A stretch of 33,815 nucleotides of DNA from positions 1 to 33,815 of the forward strand of contig JAQBOK010000296.1 of assembly GCA_028288085.1 (NCBI GenBank). Reading direction: 5' to 3'. The stretch is from Mucilaginibacter sp. (GTDB lineage Bacteria; Bacteroidota; Bacteroidia; Sphingobacteriales; Sphingobacteriaceae). The position numbers and the translations under genes were made by a program. Below, piece after piece: positions 7,279-16,668 of the stretch (the first letter of the stretch is position 1; each line of letters starts with the position of its first letter). Under the pieces are notes generated by a model that searched no databases, was not told the DNA's origin, and worked only from the letters and a program-made list of their open reading frames with translations.

Positions 7279-9216
7279 TTAAGCTTTGCGGCGAATTACC
7301 AGTTTCTTATTTTGCGCTTTTGCAACACCATCCATGTACTGCTGCATTTCGGTGTATTTGGCAGCGGGTATTACCTGGCTGGTCATGATAAATTTTGCAA
7401 TAGCAATTACCTGGTTTTTTGCAGAGTTGTAACTGTAATTCATATTGCAATTACCATAGCTAAATTTAAGGCTGACATTCGCAGGCATAGTTTCTACCTC
7501 AAAACCCGCAGGCAGATCAATGGTAGTAACACAGGATTTTTGCAAGGGATGGTCAAAATAATAATCCGTTTTTCGTTTTTCTGTAATTGGAACCGTAAGA
7601 CCCCATAGATCAAACACCCGCGGACGGTAAAACTGTTTATCGCCCGCTATTACGTCACAAAACTTATCATATTCTAAGTTGATATTTAATTCTTTAATAC
7701 CATCCTTATCCGGGGCATCTTTAAAATCAAATAGCGAAGGTTGCTTAATATTAAGGTATCGCATTAAAAATTCCTTTTGTTCATCCACTTTTCCAGCCGA
7801 TATCCCCACATACATTTCCCGGTATCCCCCGGTGCTCGAAATTTTCATTTGCACCTTTGCACTTCCATCCACATCTAATATTAAATGCACTTCACTATTA
7901 AACTGGTTGTCCTGCACGGTGCTTTTAGGCGTGTTTACCAATTTACCTCCATCTTCGGTGATGATCAAAGCATTCCTGTTTTCTGTAAATGATCCTAATT
8001 TACCAAAAGGCTGCGTGCTGCTTGTACATTCGAGCCAGGTAGTATCATTTTTAAACGGAACACATAAAATGGCATGATTAAAAGAATTATGAGGAAATGA
8101 GTAATCCGCAGGCTCTTCGTTAGTACCGGCTTTTACCAAGGCATAGTACGATGGAATATCCACCGCTTTCAGCAAAGCCCGCATATAATTTGAAAGCGCC
8201 TTACAATCACCGTATTTTTTTTCATCGACAAAAGTTGCTGGAAAGGGTTTAAAGCCACCTATACCTAATTGAATACTTACATAACGCATACTTTGCTGCA
8301 TATACTTATACAAGAATTTAACCTTTTCCTTATCCGTTTTAATGGTATCAGTCATTTTTCTCACCTCTTGTATACGGACAGCACTTAAGGTACACATATC
8401 ATTATTAAGCCCTTGTATCCATTTACCAAAATCCTGCCACGATTTAATATTACCGGGATATCCATAACAATCAAATGCGTTGGTGCCGAACAAAACACTT
8501 GGCAATACTGTCCACGAAAGCACATTGTCTTCTTTTTTTATCGCTTTGAGGTTGCTAACTGTCCATTTATAGGTGTCAGATCCAGCCTCCGCTGCTTTTT
8601 CAGGGGCAACGGATATATTTTTGCTCTTGTACCTGAAACCAACCGCAGGGTCGGCAAAAACCTTGTATTGTGCATTTTGAACCGACTGCTCTAAATTATC
8701 CTGTATATGCCAGCTGGGTAAGCTAATAAAACTATTGAGGTCCTCTTCGTAATTAACTTCTATAGTTTCGGGGTAACTGGCTACTGTATGTTTTAAGACC
8801 AGAAAACGATCATCACTTACCAGTGTTTCGTCATCTGATGCCAGCCCATCATACATATCGCTTTTATGATATTTTTTTATCATTTTGCCAGCACCATCAT
8901 AAACATGGACGTCTACAAAACTATACGTATCATATTTTCGATTGTAAAAAAGCTGAACAATAGCTTCCCTATCACCCTTTTCGTTAAGGATAGTTACCAG
9001 CGTATGATGTTTGATCACAGCTTTACCCGGTCCCTTTATTTTCACCTCATCCAGTGAATACCGAACTATTGAATTGGCTTCCTCTTTAAGCGAATCCGGA
9101 ATGCCCGATGCGGAATAAAACTCTTTTGGGATATCCTGACTGCGAGCCTTTGCGATAACAAAGAAACTGATAACGGCAATACAAAACAGGCACTTTAGAT
9201 ATTTGTGAAATAACAT
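7279..9216 (-). CDS. Secreted DUF3857/transglutaminase-like protein, catalytic Cys and His kept
   Basis: The 645-residue protein has an N-terminal signal peptide (hydrophobic core about residues 10-22, cleavage likely near ARSQ) and so acts in the envelope. Residues about 45-225 resemble the beta-sandwich domain DUF3857. A transglutaminase-like domain follows, with Cys338 in YGDCKAL, His381 in FNHAILCV and, where an Asp is usual, Glu396 in WLECTSS. The rest is a C-terminal beta-rich region. It starts 4 bases after the stop of a related gene and is followed by aat. Bacterial members of this superfamily can be proteases or amidases; the reaction here is unknown. Of the three paralogues in this operon it is the only one with the Cys-His pair. 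Confidence 0.88.
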   Translation of the reverse strand: MLFHKYLKCLFCIAVISFFVIAKARSQDIPKEFYSASGIPDSLKEEANSIVRYSLDEVKIKGPGKAVIKHHTLVTILNEKGDREAIVQLFYNRKYDTYSFVDVHVYDGAGKMIKKYHKSDMYDGLASDDETLVSDDRFLVLKHTVASYPETIEVNYEEDLNSFISLPSWHIQDNLEQSVQNAQYKVFADPAVGFRYKSKNISVAPEKAAEAGSDTYKWTVSNLKAIKKEDNVLSWTVLPSVLFGTNAFDCYGYPGNIKSWQDFGKWIQGLNNDMCTLSAVRIQEVRKMTDTIKTDKEKVKFLYKYMQQSMRYVSIQLGIGGFKPFPATFVDEKKYGDCKALSNYMRALLKAVDIPSYYALVKAGTNEEPADYSFPHNSFNHAILCVPFKNDTTWLECTSSTQPFGKLGSFTENRNALIITEDGGKLVNTPKSTVQDNQFNSEVHLILDVDGSAKVQMKISSTGGYREMYVGISAGKVDEQKEFLMRYLNIKQPSLFDFKDAPDKDGIKELNINLEYDKFCDVIAGDKQFYRPRVFDLWGLTVPITEKRKTDYYFDHPLQKSCVTTIDLPAGFEVETMPANVSLKFSYGNCNMNYSYNSAKNQVIAIAKFIMTSQVIPAAKYTEMQQYMDGVAKAQNKKLVIRRKA

Positions 9217-9220
9217 CTTA

Positions 9221-11191
9221 TCAGGATTTCTTTAATATAATTTGTTCATTTAGCATTTCGTTCATTTTTTTAAAAAATTCATGAAAATCGGGGTAATCGG
9301 CTTTCAGGTATTCTGCCTTATTATAGCTTATTACATAATGTACTATTATGGAGCCATCCTGCTCTCCAACAATCCGCTTGAAACTTACACTTTTATCTGG
9401 CATCACTATCGTACCATTTTTTGGCAGGGCATCCGTTTTATAACCTGCCGGCATTTTATACACACCGTTTATTGAATAGCTCCTAAGATATTCAAAATCA
9501 ATGTCTGTCATACGGCTTTCGCTCAAAAATGGATTTGTTTTAAGAGACGTGAAAATGTTTGGATTCAGATAAATATAATTTTCGTCAGAGCCGGCAAGTT
9601 CAAGATTAAAATCTATCTTTTGTGTTAAGGGCAAAGTATCAACATCCATGTTCTCAAACTTAAGTGAAGATATTTTCAAGTTATTATCATCGCCGCGCAA
9701 ATAGTCTATGTACTTCTTCTCCCCATCGGTTTTATATCGTTTTATTGCATCTATCCTGTTATAACTGGTACTAAGTATCTGTGTTGTGCCTTCTAATTTA
9801 CCGCCAGATTTTATTTCGGCATTTATTAATACCACCTGCCTTACCGGTAAATCTCTTTTCAGAAAAAGCATGTCATAAAGATTTTTCGGCCTATCAATAT
9901 AAAGGCCTGATGAATTAAGCAATTCGGACGGAGTCTCATTATATAAATTGTACTTACCAGTGGCGTCAAGTACATAATGTTTAGTACTGTCAACCGGCAC
10001 ATAAACTACTGCCCTGTTAAACTGAGCTGTTGATGTATAGTAAGGAACTACTTTACCATGACTACGGGTACTTACGATCATGGGATACGCATCGACGCCA
10101 GATTGTTTAAGTAAATGATAAAGTATCAGGTTTATTTCGGCCGAATTGCCAGTTTTGTTTTCCCATGCACGGTAGGTTCCGTCATTTGTTTTCCAGCGAT
10201 CTACGCCATTCCACTTCATAGTATTCCTTACTTCGTTAAAAATATAGGCTATTTTATTATCCAGACTTAGCAATTTAGCCTTCTTTATAATAATTTCTTC
10301 ATTGTTTAACTTTCTTTTAAGCTGGCCGCCGAAATCCTCATCATCAATAAGTCTTCCGCCAACCTTGGCCCAGGTATCTGAAAATGACTTTGCAAATCCA
10401 CCTATCGGCCTAATGGTAACTAATTGAAAACGCAGAGACTGTACATTATCCAGGGGTGACGACATAAAAGGCTCATCGGGCAGAGAAACGACATTGGCCA
10501 TTGCCCTTGTTTCAATTATAAGGTTATAAGGATATGAGTCTTGTCCGTCTGATAAGCTTCTTCCTTCCTCGTTCCTGGTATATTTTATTAATGGCTGATA
10601 TAAGCGCGACTGTGCCCTGTAATAAAAAACATCAGGAGTCGAGGTGCTGAATTCACTATATCGCACAGGTATATTTTCCTGAAAATCCCAATCCGGAAAA
10701 TCAGAATAGTGATTGGTATTCCAATTGTATTTATATTCTATAACGCACCCCGGTTTTACATTCGGCAAAGTGAAAGTTATTTCGCTCCATTCCTTATCAA
10801 TAGATTTTGTGTAGATCAGCTTCTTGTCAAGCTTAATGATCTCTGTTTTGCCATCAACTAAATTGATCGTTTCGGCTTGTATACCGGTAATATATTCCAA
10901 ATGATCTCCAGAATAAAATTGTATATGCACATCCGCTTCTTTTTTCCCGTTGTCATTAAAAATTTTAACACGTTTATGAATTTCTTCAGTAATGGAAAAC
11001 AGATCAGGTCCAAAATAAACGACACCCGTTTTAAACAACACTTCGGCATTGGCATCTTTTTCAAAATCGCAGGCTTTCAGTTCAAGATCAGCCATATCTA
11101 TTTTTCCGTAAGACTGTGTTGGGGGAACTGTTTGCGCATGTACGTTAAATATAATTGCGCAAAACAGTATGAGGGTAAAAATTTTATTCAT
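9221..11191 (-). CDS. Secreted DUF3857 protein with degenerate transglutaminase-like domain
   Basis: This 656-residue exported protein (signal peptide ending NVHAQ) has an N-terminal DUF3857-type beta domain and a transglutaminase-like fold. At the three catalytic positions it reads Ser350 (GNSAEINLILYHLL) instead of Cys, Arg393 (FNRAVVYV) instead of His, and Asp409 (YVLDATGKY), which is kept. The spacing (43 and 16 residues) fits the intact paralogue at 7279-9216 (43 and 15), so these are substitutions and not misalignment. It is probably a non-catalytic binding protein of the envelope. It is close in sequence to the protein encoded at 11301-13199, and both share the N-terminal CDFEKDANA motif, a sign of tandem duplication. 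The downstream gene is 4 bases away. Confidence 0.88.
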   Translation of the reverse strand: MNKIFTLILFCAIIFNVHAQTVPPTQSYGKIDMADLELKACDFEKDANAEVLFKTGVVYFGPDLFSITEEIHKRVKIFNDNGKKEADVHIQFYSGDHLEYITGIQAETINLVDGKTEIIKLDKKLIYTKSIDKEWSEITFTLPNVKPGCVIEYKYNWNTNHYSDFPDWDFQENIPVRYSEFSTSTPDVFYYRAQSRLYQPLIKYTRNEEGRSLSDGQDSYPYNLIIETRAMANVVSLPDEPFMSSPLDNVQSLRFQLVTIRPIGGFAKSFSDTWAKVGGRLIDDEDFGGQLKRKLNNEEIIIKKAKLLSLDNKIAYIFNEVRNTMKWNGVDRWKTNDGTYRAWENKTGNSAEINLILYHLLKQSGVDAYPMIVSTRSHGKVVPYYTSTAQFNRAVVYVPVDSTKHYVLDATGKYNLYNETPSELLNSSGLYIDRPKNLYDMLFLKRDLPVRQVVLINAEIKSGGKLEGTTQILSTSYNRIDAIKRYKTDGEKKYIDYLRGDDNNLKISSLKFENMDVDTLPLTQKIDFNLELAGSDENYIYLNPNIFTSLKTNPFLSESRMTDIDFEYLRSYSINGVYKMPAGYKTDALPKNGTIVMPDKSVSFKRIVGEQDGSIIVHYVISYNKAEYLKADYPDFHEFFKKMNEMLNEQIILKKS

Positions 11192-11300
11192 GTGTTAAGG
11201 TTTGATAGGTCTAAGATAATGATAAGCCCACTAACTAATCATATTTTATAATGTATATATTAATTAAACTATTTTCATGCTGGTATTGCTGTTTGAAATT

Positions 11301-13199
11301 CTATGATTTTTTTAGTACAATTTGCTCGTTCAACATTTCTTGCATTTTCTTATAAAAAGCGCGAACATCGGGATAATCATCTTTGGCATAAAATGATTTT
11401 TTAAAATCAATCACATAATGCACTATGATATAACCCTCCTGTTCTGCAACAATTCGTTTAAAGCTGATACTTTTATCAGGTATCAACATATTCATGCTTT
11501 TAGGCAATGCGTTAATTTTATAGCCAGATGGTATTTTATATCGACCATTGATATTGTAGTTTTTAAGGCATCCAAAGTCAATGTCTGAGAAACGATCTTC
11601 GCTCAAAAATGGATTAGTGTAAAGACCAGTGAATAGATTTGGATTAAAATAAATGTAATTCTCATCAGTATTTGGCAACTCCAGGTTAAAATCAACATAC
11701 TGTTCTAATGGAAGAGAGTCAACCTCCATGTTTTCTAATTTCAGGGATGATATTTTTAAGTTGTTATCGTTATCCCTCAAATAATCAAGATATTTCTTTT
11801 CACCATCCTTTTTATACCGTTTTATGTCACTTATCCTGTTGTAACTAAAACTATTAATTTGAGATGTTCCGCTTATTTTCCCATCCGGCTTAATTTCGGC
11901 ATTTACGAAAATCAACTTCCTTGAAGGCAAATCGCTTTGCAATTGTATAATGCGGAAAAACTTTTTTTCAGCATCTAAGTATAACCCATTTGAATTTAAC
12001 AGGTCAAAAGGAACTTCATTATAAATATTGTATTTGTCGGTGGCGTCCAAAACATATTGCTTTGTACTATCTATCTTGATGTAATCTATCGTTTTATCAA
12101 GCTGATATGTGGAAGCGTAACTTGGGTCAATTTTCCCATTGGTGTTAATTACTACAGGGTAAACATTTATTCCCGCCTGTTTTAACAAATGATAAAGGAT
12201 TAAATTAATTTCGGTTGAATTTCCGAGCTTTTTATTCCATGTTTTTTCAATTCCCTGGTCTGTATAAGAATTATTTAGCTTATTCCAAACTACCTTGTCC
12301 TTCACCTGGTTAAAAATAAAGGCAATCTTTTGATCTGTAGTTTGCAAAGCATTTGCCTTTGCAAGTATTTCTTCCTCATTATTTAATTTTATATTCAATT
12401 GCTTACCAAAATCATTATCCGCAATTAAATTATTAGCTATTTGTAACCATGTTCTTTCTCTTAATGATATCTGAAATAGCATACGTTCTATGTTATCTTT
12501 CATTGAAGTCATATATGGTTCCTCTTTTAAGGAATGTACATTACTCAGTGCCCAAATAAATTTATCGCCTTGATTATGATTTCGTCCATTTAAAAAGACC
12601 GATGTATCTTTTGCGAATTTCTGACTTACCTTCCTAATAATCTTACAAGTAAAATCATTGCTAAAACTAGCTTGCAATTCACTGTAACGCGTTGGAATAA
12701 GTTCTTGAAAATACCAGTCAGGGAAATTCCCCGCATAAGGGGTGTGCCATTTATATTTAAATTCAATTACTGAGCCCGGCTTTATATTGGGGAAAGTGAA
12801 AACTATAGCTCTTTTGTTATTGTCAACTACTTCTGTATAAATAAGTTTTTTATCAACTGCTGTATATTCAATAACATTATTTGTCATATTAATTGTCTGG
12901 GCTTCTATTTCGGATACTTCTTCATCACGGTGTGCCCCAAAAAACTCAATGCGTATACTGGCTTCATTGTTCCCCTTGTCATTAAAAATTTTTATCCTTT
13001 TATGACGAAGCATTATAATAGTTGAAAATTTATAAGATACATCTGCCTTATCAAAAAGCACCATAGCATTGGCATCCTTTTCAAAATCGCATTTAGTCAT
13101 TTTCAGATCGGAAGTATCTATCTTGCCAAAAGGCTGAGTTTGCGCTTTCGCACAAAATGTGAGAATTGTAAATACTATCAGGGTTAAAAAGCTTTTCAA
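11301..13199 (-). CDS. Secreted DUF3857 protein with degenerate transglutaminase-like domain (second copy)
   Basis: This 632-residue exported protein (signal peptide ending CAKAQ) is a close relative of the protein encoded at 9221-11191. Both share KID..DL....CDFEKDANA near the N-terminus, GNS.EINLILYHLLKQ in the middle and the ending EMLNEQI.LKKS. At the transglutaminase catalytic positions it has Ser328 for Cys, Lys369 for His and Asp385 kept, so it too should be inactive as a thiol enzyme. It is the first gene of a minus-strand run (DUF3857 x3, aat, ruvC), with a 109-base gap to the second gene, large enough for another promoter. Function is unknown; a structural or ligand-binding role in the periplasm or at the cell surface is an inference. 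Confidence 0.87.
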   Translation of the reverse strand: MKSFLTLIVFTILTFCAKAQTQPFGKIDTSDLKMTKCDFEKDANAMVLFDKADVSYKFSTIIMLRHKRIKIFNDKGNNEASIRIEFFGAHRDEEVSEIEAQTINMTNNVIEYTAVDKKLIYTEVVDNNKRAIVFTFPNIKPGSVIEFKYKWHTPYAGNFPDWYFQELIPTRYSELQASFSNDFTCKIIRKVSQKFAKDTSVFLNGRNHNQGDKFIWALSNVHSLKEEPYMTSMKDNIERMLFQISLRERTWLQIANNLIADNDFGKQLNIKLNNEEEILAKANALQTTDQKIAFIFNQVKDKVVWNKLNNSYTDQGIEKTWNKKLGNSTEINLILYHLLKQAGINVYPVVINTNGKIDPSYASTYQLDKTIDYIKIDSTKQYVLDATDKYNIYNEVPFDLLNSNGLYLDAEKKFFRIIQLQSDLPSRKLIFVNAEIKPDGKISGTSQINSFSYNRISDIKRYKKDGEKKYLDYLRDNDNNLKISSLKLENMEVDSLPLEQYVDFNLELPNTDENYIYFNPNLFTGLYTNPFLSEDRFSDIDFGCLKNYNINGRYKIPSGYKINALPKSMNMLIPDKSISFKRIVAEQEGYIIVHYVIDFKKSFYAKDDYPDVRAFYKKMQEMLNEQIVLKKS

Positions 13200-13314
13200 T
13201 TGTAAGGGTTTGGTAGCCTAATATAACAATTAAATGCCCCGATTTAATATTAATTGAGGCTATAGCATCATATCGTTTAAACCAACGCCCTATATTTCAG
13301 TCATAACAATCACC

Positions 13315-14694
13315 ATGAATAATTTAAAGCAGGTAAAACATCTATATGCAAGGGCTGGGTTCGGACTGCGTTTTGAAGATTGGAAAACCGCTGAACATAC
13401 CCCGGTAAAAAGAGCTGTAAAAAATCTGTTTAAGGCTTCTGAAGGCAATGAGGCTATTAATACCATACAAGGCAATATTGATTACAGTACCTTGATGAAG
13501 GGCGATATACTGGCGAAAAAGCAATTTTTGCAGCAGCAAAGGCAACAGGAGAAAGACCTGAACCTGGCCTGGGTCAATAAGATGAGCACTACTGATGCTC
13601 AACTCAGGGAAAAGATGACCTTATTTTGGCACAATCACTTTGCCTGCCGCAGTAATAATGCCCTGTTTGCACAGCAATTAAATAATATTCATCGGACACA
13701 TGCGCTCGGTAATTTTCGTGATTTGATACTTGAGGTATCCAAATCGCCCGCTATGCTGCAGTTTTTAAACAATCAGCAAAACCACAAAGGCCACCCTAAT
13801 GAAAACTTCGCCCGCGAACTGATGGAACTTTTCACCATAGGTCGCGGTAATTATACTGAACAGGACATAAAAGAATCTGCACGGGCTTTTACCGGATGGG
13901 GATTTAATAAGGATGGCGAATTTGTGATGCGCCCCTTTTTGCATGATGACGGTCAAAAAACTTTTCTTGGTAAAACAGGAGATCTTGCCGGCGAAGACAT
14001 CATTAGCCAGTTGTTAGCGCAAAGGAAAGCAGCCTGGTTTATAAGCAATAAACTATATAAATACCTGGTGAATGAAATCCCAGATTTATTGCACGTAAAT
14101 GCTATGGCGGACGTATTTTACCAGGCCAATTATGAAATAAAACCGCTGCTTGAATATGTTTTTACTTCCGATTGGTTTTATAGCGATCAAAATACTGGCA
14201 ACATAGTGAAGTCTCCTGTTGAATTTATTGTTGGGCTCAACAGGCAATTTTACATTACCTATCAGCGGCCCGAAGTATTACTGGAATTTCAACGGGCATT
14301 GGGTCAGATATTGTTTTATCCGCCTAATGTAGCCGGGTGGCCGGGTGGCAGAAACTGGGTAGATAGCTCATCACTCATGTACCGACTTAAAATACCATCA
14401 ATGGTTTTAAACGGGGGCTTAATTGATTTTGCCGGAAAGGCCGACCCAGAAGATGAGGCTTATTTAGCCACCGTGCGTACCCGGCAAACCTTGGTGAACA
14501 CCAGGGTACAGGCACAGCCCGATTGGACTCAATTTTTGCAGAATATCCCCCAAAAATTATCAAACATGGCTATAGCGCAATTTATGCTGGAGCCCAAGGT
14601 GGGGCAAACTATTCAAAATACGGCAGAACAAGCAACCGATGTTAAGGCATTGGCTATTGAATTGGTATCAACACCGGAGTATCAGCTTTGCTGA
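13315..14694 (+). CDS. DUF1800 family protein
   Basis: The 459-residue protein matches DUF1800: HLYARAGFG near the N-terminus, LREKMTLFWHNHFAC, then NENFARELMELFTIG followed by ARAFTGWGF, and PPNVAGWPGG near residue 345. No signal peptide is evident at the N-terminus, unlike its partner. The biochemical activity of DUF1800 is not established as far as I know. The gene is followed 71 bases later by a DUF1501 gene, and the two families very often occur as neighbours, so they probably act together on the same secreted substrate or complex. A strong hairpin after the second gene suggests the pair forms one transcription unit. Confidence 0.92.
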   Translation: MNNLKQVKHLYARAGFGLRFEDWKTAEHTPVKRAVKNLFKASEGNEAINTIQGNIDYSTLMKGDILAKKQFLQQQRQQEKDLNLAWVNKMSTTDAQLREKMTLFWHNHFACRSNNALFAQQLNNIHRTHALGNFRDLILEVSKSPAMLQFLNNQQNHKGHPNENFARELMELFTIGRGNYTEQDIKESARAFTGWGFNKDGEFVMRPFLHDDGQKTFLGKTGDLAGEDIISQLLAQRKAAWFISNKLYKYLVNEIPDLLHVNAMADVFYQANYEIKPLLEYVFTSDWFYSDQNTGNIVKSPVEFIVGLNRQFYITYQRPEVLLEFQRALGQILFYPPNVAGWPGGRNWVDSSSLMYRLKIPSMVLNGGLIDFAGKADPEDEAYLATVRTRQTLVNTRVQAQPDWTQFLQNIPQKLSNMAIAQFMLEPKVGQTIQNTAEQATDVKALAIELVSTPEYQLC

Positions 14695-14697
14695 ATT

Positions 14698-14724
14698 GAA
14701 TTATTGAAGGATAGAATTATTGAA
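14698..14724. repeat. Direct repeat of GAATTATTGAA
   Basis: Two copies of GAATTATTGAA (14698-14708 and 14714-14724) lie in the gap between the DUF1800 and DUF1501 genes. The same AT-rich word family forms the inverted repeat after greA (5513-5607). They may be remnants of a dispersed intergenic repeat. Confidence 0.4.
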
Positions 14725-14765
14725 TAAGCATAAAAGAACACGGTAATGAAAAACCACAATCAATT

Positions 14766-15965
14766 ATGAAAAGGAGGGATTTCTTAAAGAACACAGCGCT
14801 TGCTTCGGGAGCGTTTTTGATTCCTGCATTCCTGAAACCTCTCGAGTCACTGGCTAATGGCGACCTTACCGCTTACAAAAACCTGGTGATCATACAGCTT
14901 TCGGGCGGTAATGATGGATTGAACACCATTATCCCTTATGGCAATGATATTTATTATCAAAAACGCAGCACCATAGCTATTAATAAAGCGGATGTAATAA
15001 AACTGGATGATATACAGGGCCTAAACCCCAACCTATCTGCCTTAAAGGATATTTTTGACCAGGGCTGGATGGGCATTATCAATTCGGTTGGCTATCCCAA
15101 TCCTGATCGCTCGCATTTCCGATCGATGGATATCTGGCAAACAGCAAGCGACTCCAACCAGTTTTTAACAACAGGCTGGATAGGTCGTTACCTGGATTCT
15201 AATTGCCAGACCTGCAAAAATCCTTACACCGCCATTGAGGTGGATGATACACTCTCATTGGCTATGAAAGGTGCAAACATGAAGGGTATAGCTGTACAAG
15301 ACCCCAATAAATTATACCAGGCTACACGTGAGCCATTTTTTAAAGACCTTGTGCATGACCATATCGACGATCATTTAAATGAAGATAATTTGGGCTACCT
15401 CTACAAAACGATGATTGAAACCTATTCATCGGCAGATTATATTCAAAAAACCTCCAAAACTTATAATGTAAGTGCAGATTATCCTGCAACGGCTCTGGGA
15501 AATCAGCTAAAAACAGTTTCAAAATTCATCAATTCAGGGCTGCAAACCCGTGTATATTATGTATCATTAAGTGGTTTTGATACGCACGTGGGGCAACAAA
15601 ACCAACAGGGCCGGCAATTAAAAATATACGGCGATGCAGTGGCTGCCTTTATTAAAGACCTGAAACAAACCGAAAAACTGGATGATACGCTGGTTATGAC
15701 CTTCTCGGAATTTGGCCGCAGAGTTGAGCAAAACGCCAGTAATGGTACCGATCACGGAACAGCAAATAACGTACTGATATTTGGCGGCAAACTTAAAAAA
15801 GCAGGCATATTTAATGATGCACCTGATTTGACCCAACTTGATAATGGTGACTTGAAATACAAGGTTGATTTTAGGGATGTTTATGCTACCCTGATGGATA
15901 AATGGCTTGATGTAAATAATAGCCAGATCTTAAATAAGAATTTTAGCGGCTTAGGATTTATTTAA
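14766..15965 (+). CDS. DUF1501 family protein, Tat-exported
   Basis: The 399-residue protein starts MKRRDFLKNTALASGAF, a twin-arginine signal with the RRxFLK core and a hydrophobic segment after it, so it is predicted to be exported folded through Tat. DUF1501 proteins are related to the alkaline phosphatase/sulfatase fold. Visible signatures are VIIQLSGGNDGLNTI near residue 42, HFRSMDIWQTA, GFDTHVGQQ, and FSEFGRRVEQN followed by NGTDHGTANNVLIFGG. Asp, His and Glu in these motifs are candidate metal ligands. It is coupled in layout to the DUF1800 gene upstream. Substrate and reaction are unknown; export by Tat suggests a cofactor- or metal-loaded enzyme. Confidence 0.93.
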   Translation: MKRRDFLKNTALASGAFLIPAFLKPLESLANGDLTAYKNLVIIQLSGGNDGLNTIIPYGNDIYYQKRSTIAINKADVIKLDDIQGLNPNLSALKDIFDQGWMGIINSVGYPNPDRSHFRSMDIWQTASDSNQFLTTGWIGRYLDSNCQTCKNPYTAIEVDDTLSLAMKGANMKGIAVQDPNKLYQATREPFFKDLVHDHIDDHLNEDNLGYLYKTMIETYSSADYIQKTSKTYNVSADYPATALGNQLKTVSKFINSGLQTRVYYVSLSGFDTHVGQQNQQGRQLKIYGDAVAAFIKDLKQTEKLDDTLVMTFSEFGRRVEQNASNGTDHGTANNVLIFGGKLKKAGIFNDAPDLTQLDNGDLKYKVDFRDVYATLMDKWLDVNNSQILNKNFSGLGFI

Positions 15966-15991
15966 GGGATATTGTCCATTTAACTATACAA

Positions 15992-16023
15992 AATAGGTCC
16001 CGGTGTTGCTACCGGGACCTATT
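15992..16023. terminator. Bidirectional terminator hairpin between convergent genes
   Basis: AATAGGTCCCGGT (15992-16004) pairs perfectly over 13 bp with ACCGGGACCTATT (16011-16023) around a 6-base loop. It sits 26 bases after the DUF1501 stop and 21 bases from the end of the minus-strand outer-membrane protein gene, so it can serve both. The following tracts are only moderately T-rich. Confidence 0.8.
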
Positions 16024-16044
16024 ACATTTTATCTTCTTCGGTAT

Positions 16045-16620
16045 TTAGAAGAATTTAAAACCCACGCTCAATGCCCACAGGTTTTGGCGCTGACCAAAGT
16101 CATCGCTAACCTTGGTAAGCCCTCCTTCATATCGCAAATCCGCAGTAATAGGGCCGATATCAACCCCTCCGCCTGCCTGGAAACCAATAGTACTGTTTTT
16201 GTAATGGCCAAAATCTGCGATAGCAGCATTGGTGTTATCCGAAAAGCTTTCGTTTTTACTAAGTGCGTAAGTGTATACCGGACCTACCATTAGCCTGAAA
16301 TTCAGATCTTTTGAACCAAATGAATGACCTAACAATAAAGGTACGCTCAAATTAGTAAAATCTACTTTAGCATTAAAGTTTCCATCATTTGTAGTAAACT
16401 TTCCGCCTGTACTACTCAAATAAACCTCAGGTTGTACATAAAATGCACTACCAAAGCGTGCAAATACGCCTGCCTGGTAACCTGTTTTACTTGATTCCTT
16501 AAGGTTATCGGTATTAATTTGCGAAAAATTAACTCCGCCTTTTACTCCGAGGGTAAATTGTGCTTTTGCACTGATGCATACCGCTATCAGTAATGCGACA
16601 CTCAATAGATACTTTTTCAT
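16045..16620 (-). CDS. Outer-membrane beta-barrel protein (PorT/OMP_b-brl_2-like)
   Basis: The 191-residue protein has a signal peptide ending SAKAQ, then FTLGVKGGVNFSQI, the common opening of small Bacteroidota outer-membrane barrels. Alternating hydrophobic residues make about eight strands, for example AGVFARFGSAFYVQPEVYLS, FRLMVGPVYTYAL and GFQAGGGVDIGPITADLRYE. It ends in Phe (LSVGFKFF), the usual C-terminal signal for outer-membrane insertion. Its length fits an 8-stranded barrel. The function is not evident. A perfect palindrome 32-48 bases upstream of the ATG suggests a dedicated regulator. Confidence 0.9.
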   Translation of the reverse strand: MKKYLLSVALLIAVCISAKAQFTLGVKGGVNFSQINTDNLKESSKTGYQAGVFARFGSAFYVQPEVYLSSTGGKFTTNDGNFNAKVDFTNLSVPLLLGHSFGSKDLNFRLMVGPVYTYALSKNESFSDNTNAAIADFGHYKNSTIGFQAGGGVDIGPITADLRYEGGLTKVSDDFGQRQNLWALSVGFKFF

Positions 16621-16651
16621 TTAATTTTAAGTTAGTTTATAAATAGGTTAG

Positions 16652-16668
16652 ATGTTAACCGTTAACAT
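16652..16668. promoter_or_regulatory. 17-bp palindrome upstream of the outer-membrane protein gene
   Basis: ATGTTAAC-C-GTTAACAT is a perfect palindrome with a single central base, 32-48 bases upstream of the OMP start codon. Its size, symmetry and position fit an operator for a dimeric transcription factor. It has no T-tract on either side, so it is not a terminator. Confidence 0.5.
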
